DNA of 33,276 bases from Sphaeroforma sirkka (lineage: Eukaryota; Opisthokonta; Ichthyosporea; Ichthyophonida), in assembly GCA_001586965.3 (NCBI GenBank), contig LUCW03001603.1:35001-68276 (forward strand). Direction: 5' to 3'. The notes below the pieces were generated by a model. That model searched no databases. It was not told the DNA's origin and saw nothing but the letters and a program-made list of their open reading frames with translations. The first letter of the stretch is position 1; each line of letters starts with the position of its first letter. The position numbers were made by a program, and so were the translations under genes. Positions 13,160 to 24,512 of the stretch are shown here, one piece after another.

Positions 13160-14443
13160 ATGTCGGGCCAGGCCGAATCCCCAATTGAGACGTTCGTCCC
13201 CAACGACTCCTTACCCAATGACCATTGGAAATTGGACATACAAAAATCTATCACAAACCTCTCTGCCCAGGTCAGTACTCTACAGGCCAATCTCAGTCAA
13301 ATTTTGGGACCGGCTCTAACAACCCCGAACAATGATGGGCCCATCTCCGAGGAGCCTTTGACTGATGACTAATGGAAATCAACCAAACACCAAATTCTCA
13401 CTAACCTCTGTGCAAAAACAACCAACCTTGAATTCGAACTCCTTGACCTTAAATCCCAAACCCGTGCACCTATAGATAAAGACACACCTGACACTTTCCG
13501 ATTTGGCTTCACAAGCCCGCCTGCTCCGCCTGCAAAAAGACCGCGGTCACAGGCGCCCAATAGCAACAGTGAGCCTCCCAGCTACCGCTCAAAAGTGGAC
13601 AAACCTGCAAAATCGAGCCGTAAAAAACGCCCGACCCCACCAGCTTCTCAGTCCCAACCGCAGCCGCCAGTACCCGAACACCTTTCGACGGGAGTGGTGG
13701 GCCGCCCGATGCCGGACAAAACTCTTCATGGAATGGATGACATAACTCCGGTAGGGCTCTTCTTCCGAGCAATTTTTCCTAACGGCAAGCCCCCATCCCA
13801 ATCAGTATTTGATAAATACAGGCATCCCCAACCAGTCCTCTGGTTTCTTCCGTCTAAATCGGTATCTCAACCAAATCGCCGCGGAAGCTCTACCAGTTTC
13901 ATCCGCCTTTGTGTTCCTAGCGACGCTGTCGCCCAGTTGAAACGACATGCAGCACTTATGTGGAAATGGCAGCTTGATGAAAACATCGACCCCCGCTCCC
14001 AACAACATCCCGACGCTACGAAAGCAGCTTTAATCCACTATCTCCGCACCAAGCGGGAGGCCCGCTGCACACATGGACGAGCGCAAAAATTTCTTGCCCG
14101 CAGCATGGATGCACTACTGAGCCCACTTGTCAACTCCATTAACGCAGACATCCTCCAATCTACCGCGGATCGTCTCCAGAAGGCTTACCAAGCAAAGCAT
14201 GATGCAAACCTCTTCTCACCTACCCCGCGAATCCCGGCAAACGCTAAAGAATCAGCACGTGCGGAACCCGGACGACTTCATATACCACCGGTCTCCCCGA
14301 CACAATCATCCGACACGATGGATAGCAATACGCAGCCTCAGCTTTCCACGACATACTCTTCGACGACAGGCAATGATATAGAAATGGCTGACATCGTTAA
14401 AGAAGAGAGCCCTGTAGTATTGACCGATGATGAACAATGTTAG
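13160..14443 (+). pseudogene. LINE ORF1 (nucleic-acid-binding protein), one in-frame stop
   Basis: The frame is open from the ATG at 13160 to TAG at 14441-14443 apart from a single TAA at 13370-13372. It begins MSGQAESPIETFVPND. Two similar helical segments follow: DHWKLDIQKSITNLSAQVST (residues about 17-36), and after the stop WKSTKHQILTNLCAKTTNLE, each with leucine spacing of a coiled coil. A basic Pro/Ser/Lys-rich linker (KPAKSSRKKRPTPPASQSQP) precedes a folded-looking middle part with FIRLCVPSDAVAQLKRH. The C-terminus is Ser/Thr/Pro-rich. No CCHC knuckle is seen. ORF1 proteins of this kind bind LINE RNA. About 428 codons, within the usual ORF1 range. Confidence 0.6.
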
Positions 14444-14621
14444 GACCAATGAGGATGACGCTCTTCAACCCACAAGGACTCGACATGGACAACGCAGCAT
14501 ATACAGATAAGTGTTAAACGTTATGTCGATTTCAAGTCAGGTTGATGTTATGTGTGTGGTTGAAACCTGGCATAACACCACATTTCTTAATCATATACGC
14601 TCGAACACACGCTATCATATA

Positions 14622-14707
14622 CCGGGCGCATCAGAACCTACTACGGTCGTATCTCACTTTACATGGACCAGCGGAAGGGCTGCTACGGATCCTCGACCGC
14701 ATCTGGC
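14622..14707 (+). repeat. 86-base intruding copy of LINE sequence (copy A)
   Basis: This block is nearly identical (3 mismatches) to 15337-15422. In the second position it fits the RT N-terminal reading frame. Here it sits in the endonuclease region and breaks continuity of that domain. Confidence 0.85.
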
Positions 14708-15336
14708 TTCACACTACACGGCATAATATCTTACACCCTTCACACTATGGTATTGGTATCTTCTCCAAACACCACCCATCGAATTTTCAACTTGTACACT
14801 CTTCACCGTACGTGGTGTTCTTTGTGTGCTTTGGCGTTCATATGGCCGTGTTCTACTTTTAACTCAAATCACTTACTGAAAAAGACGTCAGGCGATACAT
14901 GAATCCCCTCGGGATTTGCGGTTTCCAACCAGAATTCGTGTGGGGAGATTTCAACTTCAAAGCCCGGAAGTATGGCCACGCATCTACAAATCACGGACTA
15001 CGTATGAAAACGATTGAGACTACTGTGTGTAATACGTGGCACTTGGACTACCTCTATGCTGGCGGCTCAACTGGTACAGAACATGCGTATCATCAACCTA
15101 CCACCCCCCGCCTCCCTCCAAACATATAAGCTGACAGACTACGGTATCTGTTATGACCACACCTTTGGATTCGATCTCCAGATACTTCCCACGAATCTAA
15201 ACCATCGGCCCCAACAAATGCCAGCAATGCCGCCGCCTCCGGACCAACGCCTCCCCTCCCATGGATATAACCGATATCGCCATCGACTGTATCACCTACG
15301 CAACAAATCCCGCGCGCGACTATTCCAAGCCAAAAT

Positions 15337-15422
15337 CCGGGCGCATCAGAACCTACTACGGTCGTATCTCACTTGACATGGACCAACGGAAGGGCTGCTA
15401 CGGATCCTTGACCGCATCTGGC
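15337..15422 (+). repeat. 86-base LINE segment (copy B, probable source position)
   Basis: It is the partner of 14622-14707. Flanking translation (RNKSRARLFQAKIRAHQN before, RYATNPQIFGGFYYDLNRPW after) reads as a continuous RT N-terminal segment, so this is taken as the native place. Confidence 0.7.
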
Positions 15423-18189
15423 GCTATGCCACTAACCCACAAATCTTTGGAGGGTTCTATTATGACTTAAACAGACCCTGGGTTCAGCGGCTGCCAAACC
15501 ACTCGTTCCGCCCACGTCTGACCGCCCAAAGCAATGCTCAAATGTTCAAAGATATTGCGTACCAACGACGGTCTGCGTGCCAACCTTGCATACCGGGTAC
15601 CGATGACACAGGTGCTACCCTCGCTGGCTACTCTGAGGCCCTATTCAACTCTACAAACCCGTGCGTGGTTCCACCGGATACCGAACCCAATGTAATGGAG
15701 GCAATACTACGCTATCCCAATGAGGGACCTGGCCCCCACGGGATCCACATCCTCTTGCTGAAGGCCGCAGTGGAGCGCTCTATCGAATGCCGGACATTAG
15801 GACGCCCCGACGCCAATAGCCCACTGATTAGACTCTTTGCCGAAGCATTCACTGAGCTACTGAAGGCGGGTACCTTCCCTGCAGCCCTGAACTGCAGCCT
15901 CCTGACAGCGCACCCAATGAAAGCCAATACAGCTATCACCTCCGCCGCCGACTTTCGCCCCATCACGCTTACGCAAATAGTCCGACGCATCTTTGAAAAG
16001 TGTTTTCTTAATCTGATTACGAGCCACCCCGGCTCTGCTACCCATGCTACCCAAGCTGGCTTCAAATCACGGTACTCCTGTCATACCCAAGCACTTGCCG
16101 CCATGGAATCTGAGACACAGTCAGAAGAGAAGTGGAACGACGTCTGTCTGGACATAACCAGGCATACGACAAGGTCGCTCTCCCACGCCTATGGGTACTT
16201 CTGCGCCACGCTGGAATGCCCGAACACTGGATCAACTGCCTCCGCGCGCTGTTTGGGAGGGTCCCTACCCGAGTGACATACCGCGGCACGCTCTCGTCTC
16301 TATTCCATAGAACGAATGGCATCCTACAAGGCTTGCCCCCAACTGGCCACCAACTGTTTACTATCTACATGGATTCCTTAGCTGTCACGCTAGCACAATT
16401 TCGGCCCAAGCTCCTCCGCTCTTATTTATTTGTCGATGACATACGAATCCAAGCCCCTCGATCGGTTTCGCTCCAACCCTTCTTAGATGACATTGATGTG
16501 TGGGGACGCAAATCTGGCCTTGAACAGGGTGTCATTAAACCCCGAGTACGATCTACCGATTTGCGACACGCGGCGCCAACCCTCCGTATAAATTGTGAGC
16601 TTATCACGCCGATGCTTGCGGACGCACCTTGGAACACACGTTACCTCCCCCTGAAGATGGCGCCCACACATACCGAACCGAAACACTCCAAATAACTGGG
16701 GTCCCCACTCTCTTACGGAGTACCAGGAATCAACCTCGCCAGACATATGGAATCCCTGGTTGCAGCATTGTCACTGGGTATCGCCTCTTTCCGCGCATGT
16801 GACTTCCATGGCTTCAGCTGGCGACACGCCCGCAACCGACTGGTGATGTTCAAAACATTCATCCCATCCTCGGCTACATATGGGCTGAACATTATTGCCT
16901 GGGCTCTGCCTATATGGAAGGATGCATTGGACTCCCTGTTCGAGCGCTTTAACTCAGTACTCATCCAAGCAGCAGCCATCATCACGGGCACTAAATACCC
17001 TCGGTTTCCCAAACATCAAACAAACTTACTTCACTTTTGCGGCCAGCTCCCCGCGCGACCATTCGCGGACTACCTCGGAGGTTGCCTGGGAATACAACTC
17101 GACTCAATGGCCAGCACAAATCCACTTACCCCTCTGACGCAACCCACCTGGGCCCATGACAAACCATCACTGCGCTTCCCGTACAGTATCTATGCTCACC
17201 TGAAAACTGTACACAAAACCACGGGCGGGCGTACACCTGACCATGTAGCCCTCCGCCAACGCTGTGATAACATCAGGAAGAACTCAACAAAACGTTGGTC
17301 CAACAAGGAGATCGCGGCAATGGCCCGGCGCCAATACTACTACGCCAACCTCAAACTGAGACACAGCCAGACACGACAGCTTCAGTCGCTGCTTCGAGTC
17401 TACACCAATCCGGCTCTGTGCTATGATTGTATCGAATACGTACATGTTCACGTTACTTGACTGCCGCACCGACGGCTGTCTCTGCCCTGTCTGCCCCGGT
17501 AGCAACAAGTTCACTACCAGCCACTTTACCTGCATCCAACAACTGATTCGACGCATCCTGGTAGGCCCGAAAATGCCGCCTATTGGCCCTGACCTCCTTC
17601 AACAATTACAGGAGTGCCACGACTTCCACGATATCTGGACCCTCCACGAACATCTTGTATCTTTTCTCCAGCATGTTGAAGAACTACCGTACCCTCACCC
17701 GTCCCTGACACATCAACAGATGTTCCCCATACCCCGGCTAATCACGCTGTTGAAGTACTACTTCCAAATTTCGGTTCAGACCAAATCATCGCGCTTGTTG
17801 GTTCCGCCTATTATACTTCCGATCCGGGCCAGCCAGCACATACCGAATTCATCCGTGGTCTGGTGCGGTATTGGCTTACCCCCATCCTCGCTCCTCGACC
17901 GGATTATGACGGATAATCTGGTCCTTCTCGGTATTTCGTACTCTGCACTAACCATTCCGCGGCACTACACGGCGCAGACCCGATCCGTACCATAGAGATG
18001 GGTACTCTACTTAGTAGGTCAGCAAGCGAATATATGGAACATCCGATAGTAACAGTGTTTTGTCAACCCCGGCCCGAATAGACTCAGCGCATATCTTCCA
18101 TTGTCGACTCACTTGGCCTAAGCTTCAAACGGGAACTTACTGACCACTTCTTCCCATCAATCTTTCCTGAACCACTACAGCGACTATGA

Positions 18190-18433
18190 GAGCCATACTA
18201 TATGTTCATACATTGTAACATACAACTTGTCATTTTTGATATAAATAGCATTATCCCTAGGTGACCTCGATTAAGTACGTGCTTTTCTACCATAATCGCT
18301 ACTATCAGCTAAAATCACACTATAGATAAGAAATTGAAGTGAGGCACAAATAAAAATCTATTTATATAACAAAAAAAGAGTCACCGGGCCTGTCGTAGCG
18401 GGAATCAAAAGTTTAGCAGAGACCTAAATCCAG
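18190..18433. other. LINE 3' UTR and junction to Copia debris
   Basis: AT-rich non-coding sequence ends in an A-rich tract at about 18367-18376. The next roughly 57 bases to 18433 match nothing else in the window that I can see. Confidence 0.5.
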
Positions 18434-18663
18434 AGGGCCGTATAGTGTCAGGTGGTGCGATAGCGGTTGTACATTTGTTGTCTTCCCAGACAAAGAATTC
18501 ATCTTCGAATATATAGATGTCTCGGCTTTGTATTATATGCTTGGTCAGTGGTGAGTAGATACGATACGAGTCCGGTGTCGTGTCCAAGGGTTGCGCAAGA
18601 AGAATGTCATCCAGTGCTTTGTCGTCGAGTTTGCCGTCTGGATCACGGTTCTTGTATGCGATG
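18434..18663 (-). pseudogene. Copia integrase C-terminal fragment
   Basis: The minus strand reads DDILLAQPLDTTPDSYRIYS then SRDIYIFEDEFFVWEDNKC, the region after the Copia integrase core where the family has a VFGxxAY ... YRLYxPxTxxxxxSRDVxFxE pattern. It is the inverted counterpart of about 24965-25186 and joins the gag-element 5' end at exactly the same base. It is a remnant of an element independent of, or rearranged from, the Copia copy to its right. Confidence 0.7.
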
Positions 18664-19069
18664 TGTAGAAATACGGCCTCCTGTCAGTCTAAAATATCAA
18701 GATCAAATGAGATAACATATTGGTTATTATTTGTATTTAAAAATAATTTAATACAGATTCTTTTTCCAATATTTCCAAAGTGTTCTAGATTCACTTTGAT
18801 GGCTCCAATAGCCTGGGTATTTGGTATGACTCATTTACTTGGACCTATTTGAGACGATAGTAGATGTAGGTTATTATAAACTAAATTTTGTAATCAACTA
18901 CTACCTACAGGTTTTGGTCTTCCCTCCAATCTTCAAAATCCAATAAGTCGTTTTCATTTTTTAATTTTTCTTCAGATGGAACTTTATTTATATTAGCCAA
19001 TGTATTAACTTGACTTACGTTCCTATGTCCATCTACAAATTAGGCATGTGGTCATGAACACTTAGTACT
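18664..19069 (+). mobile_element. Gag-only retroelement, copy 2 (5' end only)
   Basis: It starts TGTAGAAATACGG and follows copy 3 closely for about 406 bases, ending at CTTAGTACT where the Copia 5' LTR begins. The leader stem-loop and gag are absent. With the copia fragment at its left it forms a roughly 630-base inverted repeat with 24559-25186. Confidence 0.8.
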
Positions 19070-19505
19070 TGAGAGACTACAGGTCTCAGGCCAGATTTCA
19101 CAGCAAGAAATCATCTTTGATTTATGGAAATCATCCGAGTTAGCTCACTCCCGAGAGCTAATCAAGTTGCTCAAATTACTCTCAAGAGTTGAGTTATCAC
19201 TTAACCGACTTCCGAGAGCAGATTAAGTTTCTCAACCGATTCCCGAGTGTTGATTAAGCCTGTCAACCGCAACATTCTGATAATAGCTGCGGTTCTATGT
19301 GAGTCACAACCTATGCGGAAAGGCATCATGTGATCAGCGTGAGATTTAGTTGCAGAGAAGTTAAAAAGAAAAGCATCGAAGTGTTAAAGTGTTCCGCATA
19401 AGGTTTCTCATACTGACCATATGAGTTTTAACCCTGGCCAGATAAAACCAAAGGTGATGTCAGAAATAAATATATACATTTGCACTTTATTTAAAGTCTA
19501 CTACA
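19070..19505 (+). repeat. Copia 5' LTR
   Basis: It runs from TGAGAGACTACAGG to TCTACTACA, with TG...CA ends. The right 274 bases are repeated at 28761-29069. It contains several CCGAGAG/GAGTT direct repeats in its first 180 bases and an AATAAATATATA box near 19464. No clear tRNA primer site follows. Confidence 0.75.
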
Positions 19506-19552
19506 TTGTACTCTAACAACTTATCAGGTCACTCTGATCTCGCGCTATCAAC

Positions 19553-20685
19553 ATGCCTACTGTGCACTTCAAGGACATTAAGACCATCACTATTCTTGAA
19601 TCGAAGGTCGACTGGCTTCCTTGAAAATCCCAGATAATTCTATCCGTGAATTGTGAAGGAATCCCAACAATATTGACCGATCCGACCCCGTCTAGAGGCA
19701 ACCGATGGACACCCAAGGAAATTGCTGAGGCATATCGGATTATCAACCGCACCTTATCTTCACTGCTGCAAACGGAGATCAGCCAACTCATTGATAAGCC
19801 GCGGGAAGCTTTTTCCGCACTGAAACGCAAGTTTAAAGCCCTGATCGAAGATGATATCCAGACATTAGAAGGAAAACTGAACCGCATCACGCAAGAACGG
19901 AACGAATCTTACGCCAGCCTTATCAGTTGTCTCATAACGGCAAATGTGAAATTCAAAAACGCCGGAGATAAGAAGTATAACGACAGCCTATGCGCTATTC
20001 TACGGCAGGCTGTGAACGATGAGAATCAGACTGTTAAATTTATCTTAAAGAATCCCGCTATGATGGCCATGTCGTATGATGAGCTCACCACGTATCTCAT
20101 CGCATTGGACCCAGATGAAAGTGACCCATCAACCATTGTGCCGGTGCGCATGCAGCTATATCGACAGAAAATTGTGCATTCTGCAATAATCGTGGGCATT
20201 CCATTGGACAATGCCGTAAGCTACAAGCGCTAATCAAATCATGCGTTGCTGGTAACCCTCATAATCAGGGTCGTGACCACGACGGCCGTAAACGTTACCA
20301 TCGACGGATTGACAAATCTGGTCCTCGTCATGACATGAGAGACTACAGATTTAAGTCCAAGAGCAATATCAAGCATCGTCGACCTGATTCGAATCGCGAC
20401 AACCGTACTCGTGTGGAACAGTACAACAGAAACAACAGCTACCAATACCGCTACGATAATTACGATGATCAGGACCGACAGGCCTACCGAGTAGACAGGT
20501 ACAATAGACGCGACTACGACGATGATAGATATTCACGAGATACCCAACGAGCACAAGACATTGACGATCTCAGGAAGGCAGACAAGACAAAGCTATGTCA
20601 GCACAAGTATCTGATGACCAGGTACCTGCAAACATACAGATTTCATTCTCCACAATTAACCCTACAGTCGACAACAAGGAGGTGA
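19553..20685 (+). pseudogene. Copia Gag with displaced zinc knuckle
   Basis: The ATG at 19553 follows the 5' LTR by 47 bases. The frame runs to 20233 with one TGA at 19622-19624, at a spot where Copia Gag usually has Trp (context DWLP-stop-KSQI). The capsid-like helices include AFSALKRKFKALIEDDIQ and YNDSLCAILRQAV. The frame then misses the zinc knuckle, which is intact in the next frame at about 20173-20214 as CAFCNNRGHSIGQC (C-x2-C-x4-H-x4-C). That frame continues as an Arg/Asp/Tyr-rich RNA-binding-like tail to TGA 20683-20685. So two lesions, one nonsense and one frameshift before 20173, separate this from an intact Gag. Confidence 0.75.
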
Positions 20686-20689
20686 ATGA

Positions 20690-21690
20690 TCAGTCAGATA
20701 GATATTCCAGAGGTGGATACTGACTAGCTTGCGATAGTTGCGCCACCATACACGTACTTCCCTATAAGTACCACAAACATCACCTCGTCAGCAACATGCG
20801 CATTAATGGCCGGTATACGCTCGAAGTAGCTGATGGTACAATCATTTATCCGAAGTATGTGGCTCAGCTAGGAAACTTGGGGGGACGTACTCATTGATAC
20901 GACATTTAAAACTGCACTACTAAGTATCAGCCTACTCTCAGCGCGACACTACTCGTTTGAATTCATCAACAACATGATGTACATATTACTACCAAGCTTC
21001 GAAACTATAACAGTACATGAAAAGCACAGAATATACTGTGTACACATCGACGACATAGCTATGACTACAGTGGAACCATCGCTGGAGAAAGCCAACCAGA
21101 TTTCATGGTACAAAGGCTCGCGCACCCTAGCTACGTCCCAAAGGATTTACCATACATAAGGCAACCAGATAAACGATGCAAAGCATGTACTATTGCTAAG
21201 AAGAGAACAAGAATACAAACAAGGAACGACAGCACGAACCTACTACAGAGCCTCTCGAGTTAGTCTTCGTGGACATAATAGGACCGTTCGTAACGTCAAT
21301 AGGATCCAACACACACTCTGTATCAATCATAGACGACTTTTCTAGTATGACCAAAGAGTATCCGATCCGTGATCTGAAAGCGACAACAATTTTGGATGCT
21401 ATGTTACACACCTTCGATGAATGGTACATCTTAAGTCATCGCCGAGTTCAGTACATACAAATGTATCGAGGCTCACAGTTTACAGCAATTGTAACGAGGC
21501 GCATGCTTGCGTATTTGGTATACTGCTCGAGGTACGCACCTACGGCCACGCCACAATACCATAGCAAGGTAGAGTCATGTAAATAGAGAAAAAGTTATAG
21601 CACTTTTTGATCCAGGGCCTGAAGTCTCTGCTATCTCACGCCGAGTAGCCTACGCTACAGATATGTCTATCGCTAATAGTCCTTAGAAAC
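20690..21690 (+). pseudogene. Copia protease-like and integrase core
   Basis: LACDSCATIHVL at 20724-20760 stands where the aspartic protease DSGAT motif is expected, with Cys for Gly. After several stops comes KRCKACTIAKKRTR (21170-21215), the CxxC half of the integrase zinc finger, then LVFVDIIGPF (first catalytic Asp, about 21272) and SIIDDFSSMTKEYP. The second catalytic Asp, normally in a TDNGxEF motif, appears lost (MYRGSQF). YHSKVES holds the expected Glu. Coding-like sequence fades near 21690-21745, where the antisense element begins. Confidence 0.7.
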
Positions 21691-21740
21691 CTATGTTCGG
21701 TCGAGCCATCTCGCTACCGAAGTATTCAGATATAAATAGC

Positions 21741-21782
21741 TTTGGAATATAAATATAGTTCTATTAATAGAACTAGACCAAA
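21741..21782 (-). other. 3' hairpin of gag element, copy A
   Basis: On the minus strand TTTGG pairs with CCAAA, and inside TAGTTCT pairs with AGAACTA around the 6-base loop ATTAAT. The hairpin is 42 bases. The other copy (26972-27013) has exactly the same spacing, with one stem pair changed on both sides. Confidence 0.65.
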
Positions 21783-21866
21783 TTTTATATTCGGTATTTT
21801 ACTGGGGCCTTTAATGGCCTTGTCCAAATAAAAACCGTCAGAAACCATTTACGGAAAACTGAGTTT

Positions 21867-21886
21867 ACGTACTTTTAATAGTACGT
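21867..21886. other. ACGTACT palindromic hairpin, copy A
   Basis: ACGTACT and AGTACGT flank a 6-base AT-rich spacer. A further half-copy follows at 21890-21908. The other 3' region has the counterpart at 26812-26832. Confidence 0.6.
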
Positions 21887-21944
21887 TTTACGTACTATTA
21901 AGAGCACGTTTACATTGCAAGATTCTAATGTGGAGGCTTGGCTT

Positions 21945-23876
21945 TTACTCAGCCCCTACCCAGCAGTTTGGCTTGCCTGGTGCACACTTAACAGAGTCGT
22001 GTTCACCATTCCACTTGCCATCACGTTTAGTAAGGTTGTAACCACACTTCTTGCAAGGTGCTCTCTCCTTCCTTTCACCCTTTGGTTCAGTAAAAGTAGA
22101 GCCTTTACCACCTCCAGCAGTAGTGCGAGGTTTCTTAGTATTACGCGCAGTGTTATTCTCTGTCGCGGTACGCTTAGCGGGCTGGGTAAAGCTCGAGGTA
22201 CTAAGTACTCTAGTAGATGAGTTGGTATGCTTTTGAACTATCTTCTCAAAGACAGACCAAGGCATAGGTCGCAAATCACCATAGGCGATGATATCATCAT
22301 TGACCTTCTTAAAAAGGCTAGCCCCCAGAGCCTTTATCATCTGACAAATTAATAAATATTCGCCAGTATAGGTACGACCTCCCATCCGAGTGTTCATATG
22401 TGTCATACGAGCTAGAGCACCTCGAATAGTAGTATCGTTTACAAAGGTCTTGCGAGACTCTACAAGTTCACGGTCACGTGCATCTTCAAAGAAGGCGTTA
22501 AGTATATTCTTACGCGACTGGCGCCAGGGTAGGGCTTTCCAGTTGGGCTCATACGCCTTCAAGATAGTTTTCCATTTCTCTGACTCACAGATATGAATAA
22601 AGGCATTCATCATCTGCTTATACTTAAGGCTGGTAGACTCCTAAAGTTGGTCAAAGGCCTTCAGTGTCTCCACTGTACTCTCATTAGTAGAAAAATCGAC
22701 CTCAGGCTTCGCGCTACCTAGCTGCTTTATAAAGCTTGGTTCGAAGCGTTCACGAGGTTCACGCTCAGTGCTACGGGCTGCTAGTGCCAAGATGGAGTCT
22801 ATCTCCTTTCTCTTGTTATCGATTAGATAGCGAATATTATCCGCTTTCTTATCGTCAAGGTCAGAGTCATTCAATAGACGGTCCTCAAGGTCTTGCATAC
22901 CAGAACGCAATAGCCTGAGACGGTGTTGTCTGGTTCTCACTTTCTCGTCTTCAGTGCCAGAGTGGGTACTCTCTAGTGAGGTACTGGTATAACGATTACC
23001 AAAGTCGTGATTACCAGGGTTAGATGGTAAATGAGGATCGATGTTATGAAGGCGGTAAGCCTCATCAATCTCCATACGATCATAGCCTCTGACAGGGTTA
23101 GGTTTGTCGAGAGGGTGGTCGATTGTAGCTTCCGATCTATAGAGATTCAATCTTGAGGTTTTACCCACTTTACCAGTGGTAACTTGTTCAGTGGTAACCC
23201 TGTTGGCTGGTAAAGCAGAAGGCCTCAGGTTCGAACCCCGGTTCGGATTTTTTTTTCTTCCGTATACGAAGAATATCGGCCACGTGGGATATGATCGAAG
23301 GGTCAGAAACTGCGGCAGCGGCTAGTTCCATTAAAAGCTCATCTTTGCGGTTCAAGTGGCGTCGAGATTGAGAAGATCCAACCACTCGTTGTCGAGTTAT
23401 GGCGTTCCCAACATTTGCGTCTTCCGCCCCAACATTCGGTGGCGAGGCATTCAGTGGCGAGGCATTCAATGAACTTTCACTGAATGGAACGCCGCCATTT
23501 TTGTTAATAGGTGAATTAGGCTGGCTTTCAGTAGTAATAAACCGACGATCTCGAGACGATTACTCCACTTGTTCAGGAGATATAGCCTTTCCAATATCTG
23601 ACTTTTCGCGGTTGATGGCGAGCTGATGCCCTGGGCTGCACTACTAGGAGACACACGGGCGCTGGCGAGCCTTTTCGCTCCAGTTGAGACCTCCTCTTCC
23701 AAGGCTTTAGGGTCCGACGAGTCATCCTTAGAGTTTTCATCAGAACCAAGCTCAGAAACGGCGCCCTCTATAGCTTCAACGGCAGGACCAGCGTCCCCAG
23801 TAACCTCAGGAATCTCAACTGGCTTAGCAGGCTTAGAGTTGGCGGCTCCCTTGCCTTTAGAATTTCCTTTAGCCAT
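21945..23876 (-). pseudogene. Gag-like protein of gag-only element, copy 3
   Basis: It starts MAKGNSKGKGAANSKPAKP. A one-base deletion near 23612 and a homopolymer-A frameshift near 23250 break the frame relative to copy 1, and TAG at 22641 interrupts the last part, which is otherwise one frame from 23168 to 21945. The shared TAA after SPEQVE is also here (near 23560). Middle part: long helices (RQHRLRLLRSGMQDLEDRLL). C-terminal part from 22613: MMNAFIHICESEKWKTILKA, GGRTYTGEYLLICQMIKALG, a basic linker, then C-x2-C-x14-H-x4-C (CKKC ... EHDSVKC), an expanded zinc-knuckle-like site near 22010-22080. This fits a capsid plus nucleocapsid layout of about 600 residues. No enzyme motif. The gag assignment rests on layout and zinc site only. 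Confidence 0.55.
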
Positions 23877-24468
23877 AGTAATAGCTCATGAACAGGAAAA
23901 TTAATAAGGTCTAGGTATACAAAAATAACACAAGGATGAAGAAACTCAATTAAACATAAGGTGATCATATTGTCCACTATGTTAATAAAGACCTGCACTA
24001 GAAGTCGCAATGAGTTTGACAACCAGGAGCATGCAGCAAAACGTACTAGATTTAGGCCAGAAATTACTGGTTTAGCAAGCAATCGGGTTATTTAACTTCC
24101 TGCTCATTGAGACGGACGCTTAACGCAAACCTCCGGTACGAATGTTTTGCTTAGCCTTGTTGTTCTTGGCAACAGAGATAGTGTTCTTGATTCCCTGTGT
24201 AGAGTAAAATAACAATAGCAGCAAGAACAATGGTGTAGCTAATTTTAGGGTAGTATTAGCCACTATGAGGTAGTATAGAATACTTACAGTCCTGTCGCTG
24301 GATAGTAAGCAATTATTAGACAGTCTAGAAGCAGTACACTACGGTAACTACTAATTAACTGAAAAATATGTAAACTTTGATGGATATTTCTATGTTTTAA
24401 ACTATGCTATATAAACTAAGATACAATTTAAATCGGTTAAGATTTAGCAGTGGTAGCTTGTGTAAGAA

Positions 24469-24512
24469 TGATCGGGACTGCCTCTTGGTAAGAGCCTTAA
24501 TATCCTCGATCA
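24469..24512 (-). other. Leader stem-loop, copy 3
   Basis: It is the counterpart of 9127-9170. The outer stem reads TGATCGAG with CCCGATCA, one mismatch relative to copy 1, and the inner CTCTT/AAGAG hairpin is kept. Confidence 0.5.

Larger units (their letters stand above)
14446..18189 (+). pseudogene. LINE ORF2: AP endonuclease, reverse transcriptase, C-terminal Cys/His segment
   Basis: Endonuclease part, about 14500-15230: DVMCVVETWHN and WGDFNFKARKYGH (14940-14980) are the typical APE motifs, and a YDHTFGFD segment near 15150 would supply the SDH-like end. RT part, about 15540-16700: SAADFRPITLTQIVRRIFEK, QAGFKSRYSCHTQALAAMES, QAYDKVALPRLW near 16157, GILQGLPPTGHQ, and the catalytic LFVDDI near 16429 (FVDD in place of the usual F/YADD). 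A thumb/connection-like part follows (16747-17460). After a frameshift near 17458 comes CLCPVCPGSNKFTTSHFTC, a C-x2-C-x9-H-x2-C pattern. Further breaks lie near 14500, 14880, 15130, 15480, 16150, 16695 and 17770. The frame ends with TGA at 18187-18189. The product would have been both nickase and polymerase for target-primed reverse transcription. It is inactive as read. Confidence 0.75.
12950..18376 (+). mobile_element. APE-type non-LTR retrotransposon (LINE)
   Basis: Two ORFs in LINE order are present: a basic, coiled-coil-containing ORF1 (13160-14443) and an ORF2 with an AP-like endonuclease followed by reverse transcriptase (to 18189). A short untranslated tail and an A-rich end (ACAAAAAAAG at about 18367-18376) follow, just before unrelated Copia sequence. 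The base composition is C-rich on this strand, unlike the AT-rich surroundings. The 5' boundary is a guess from composition. No target-site duplication was found by eye. Confidence 0.75.

Noticed and set aside
22051..22918. Plus-strand open frames opposite the gag-like gene
   Set aside because: They are shadows of the minus-strand gag frame, which is shared with copy 1 as protein while these are not.
23215..23256. tRNA-like T-arm (GGTTCGAACCCC) followed by a T-run
   Set aside because: The five bases before and after GTTCGAA do not pair, no acceptor or anticodon arm is seen, and the segment is coding on the other strand in gag copy 1 (RKKKNPNR region).
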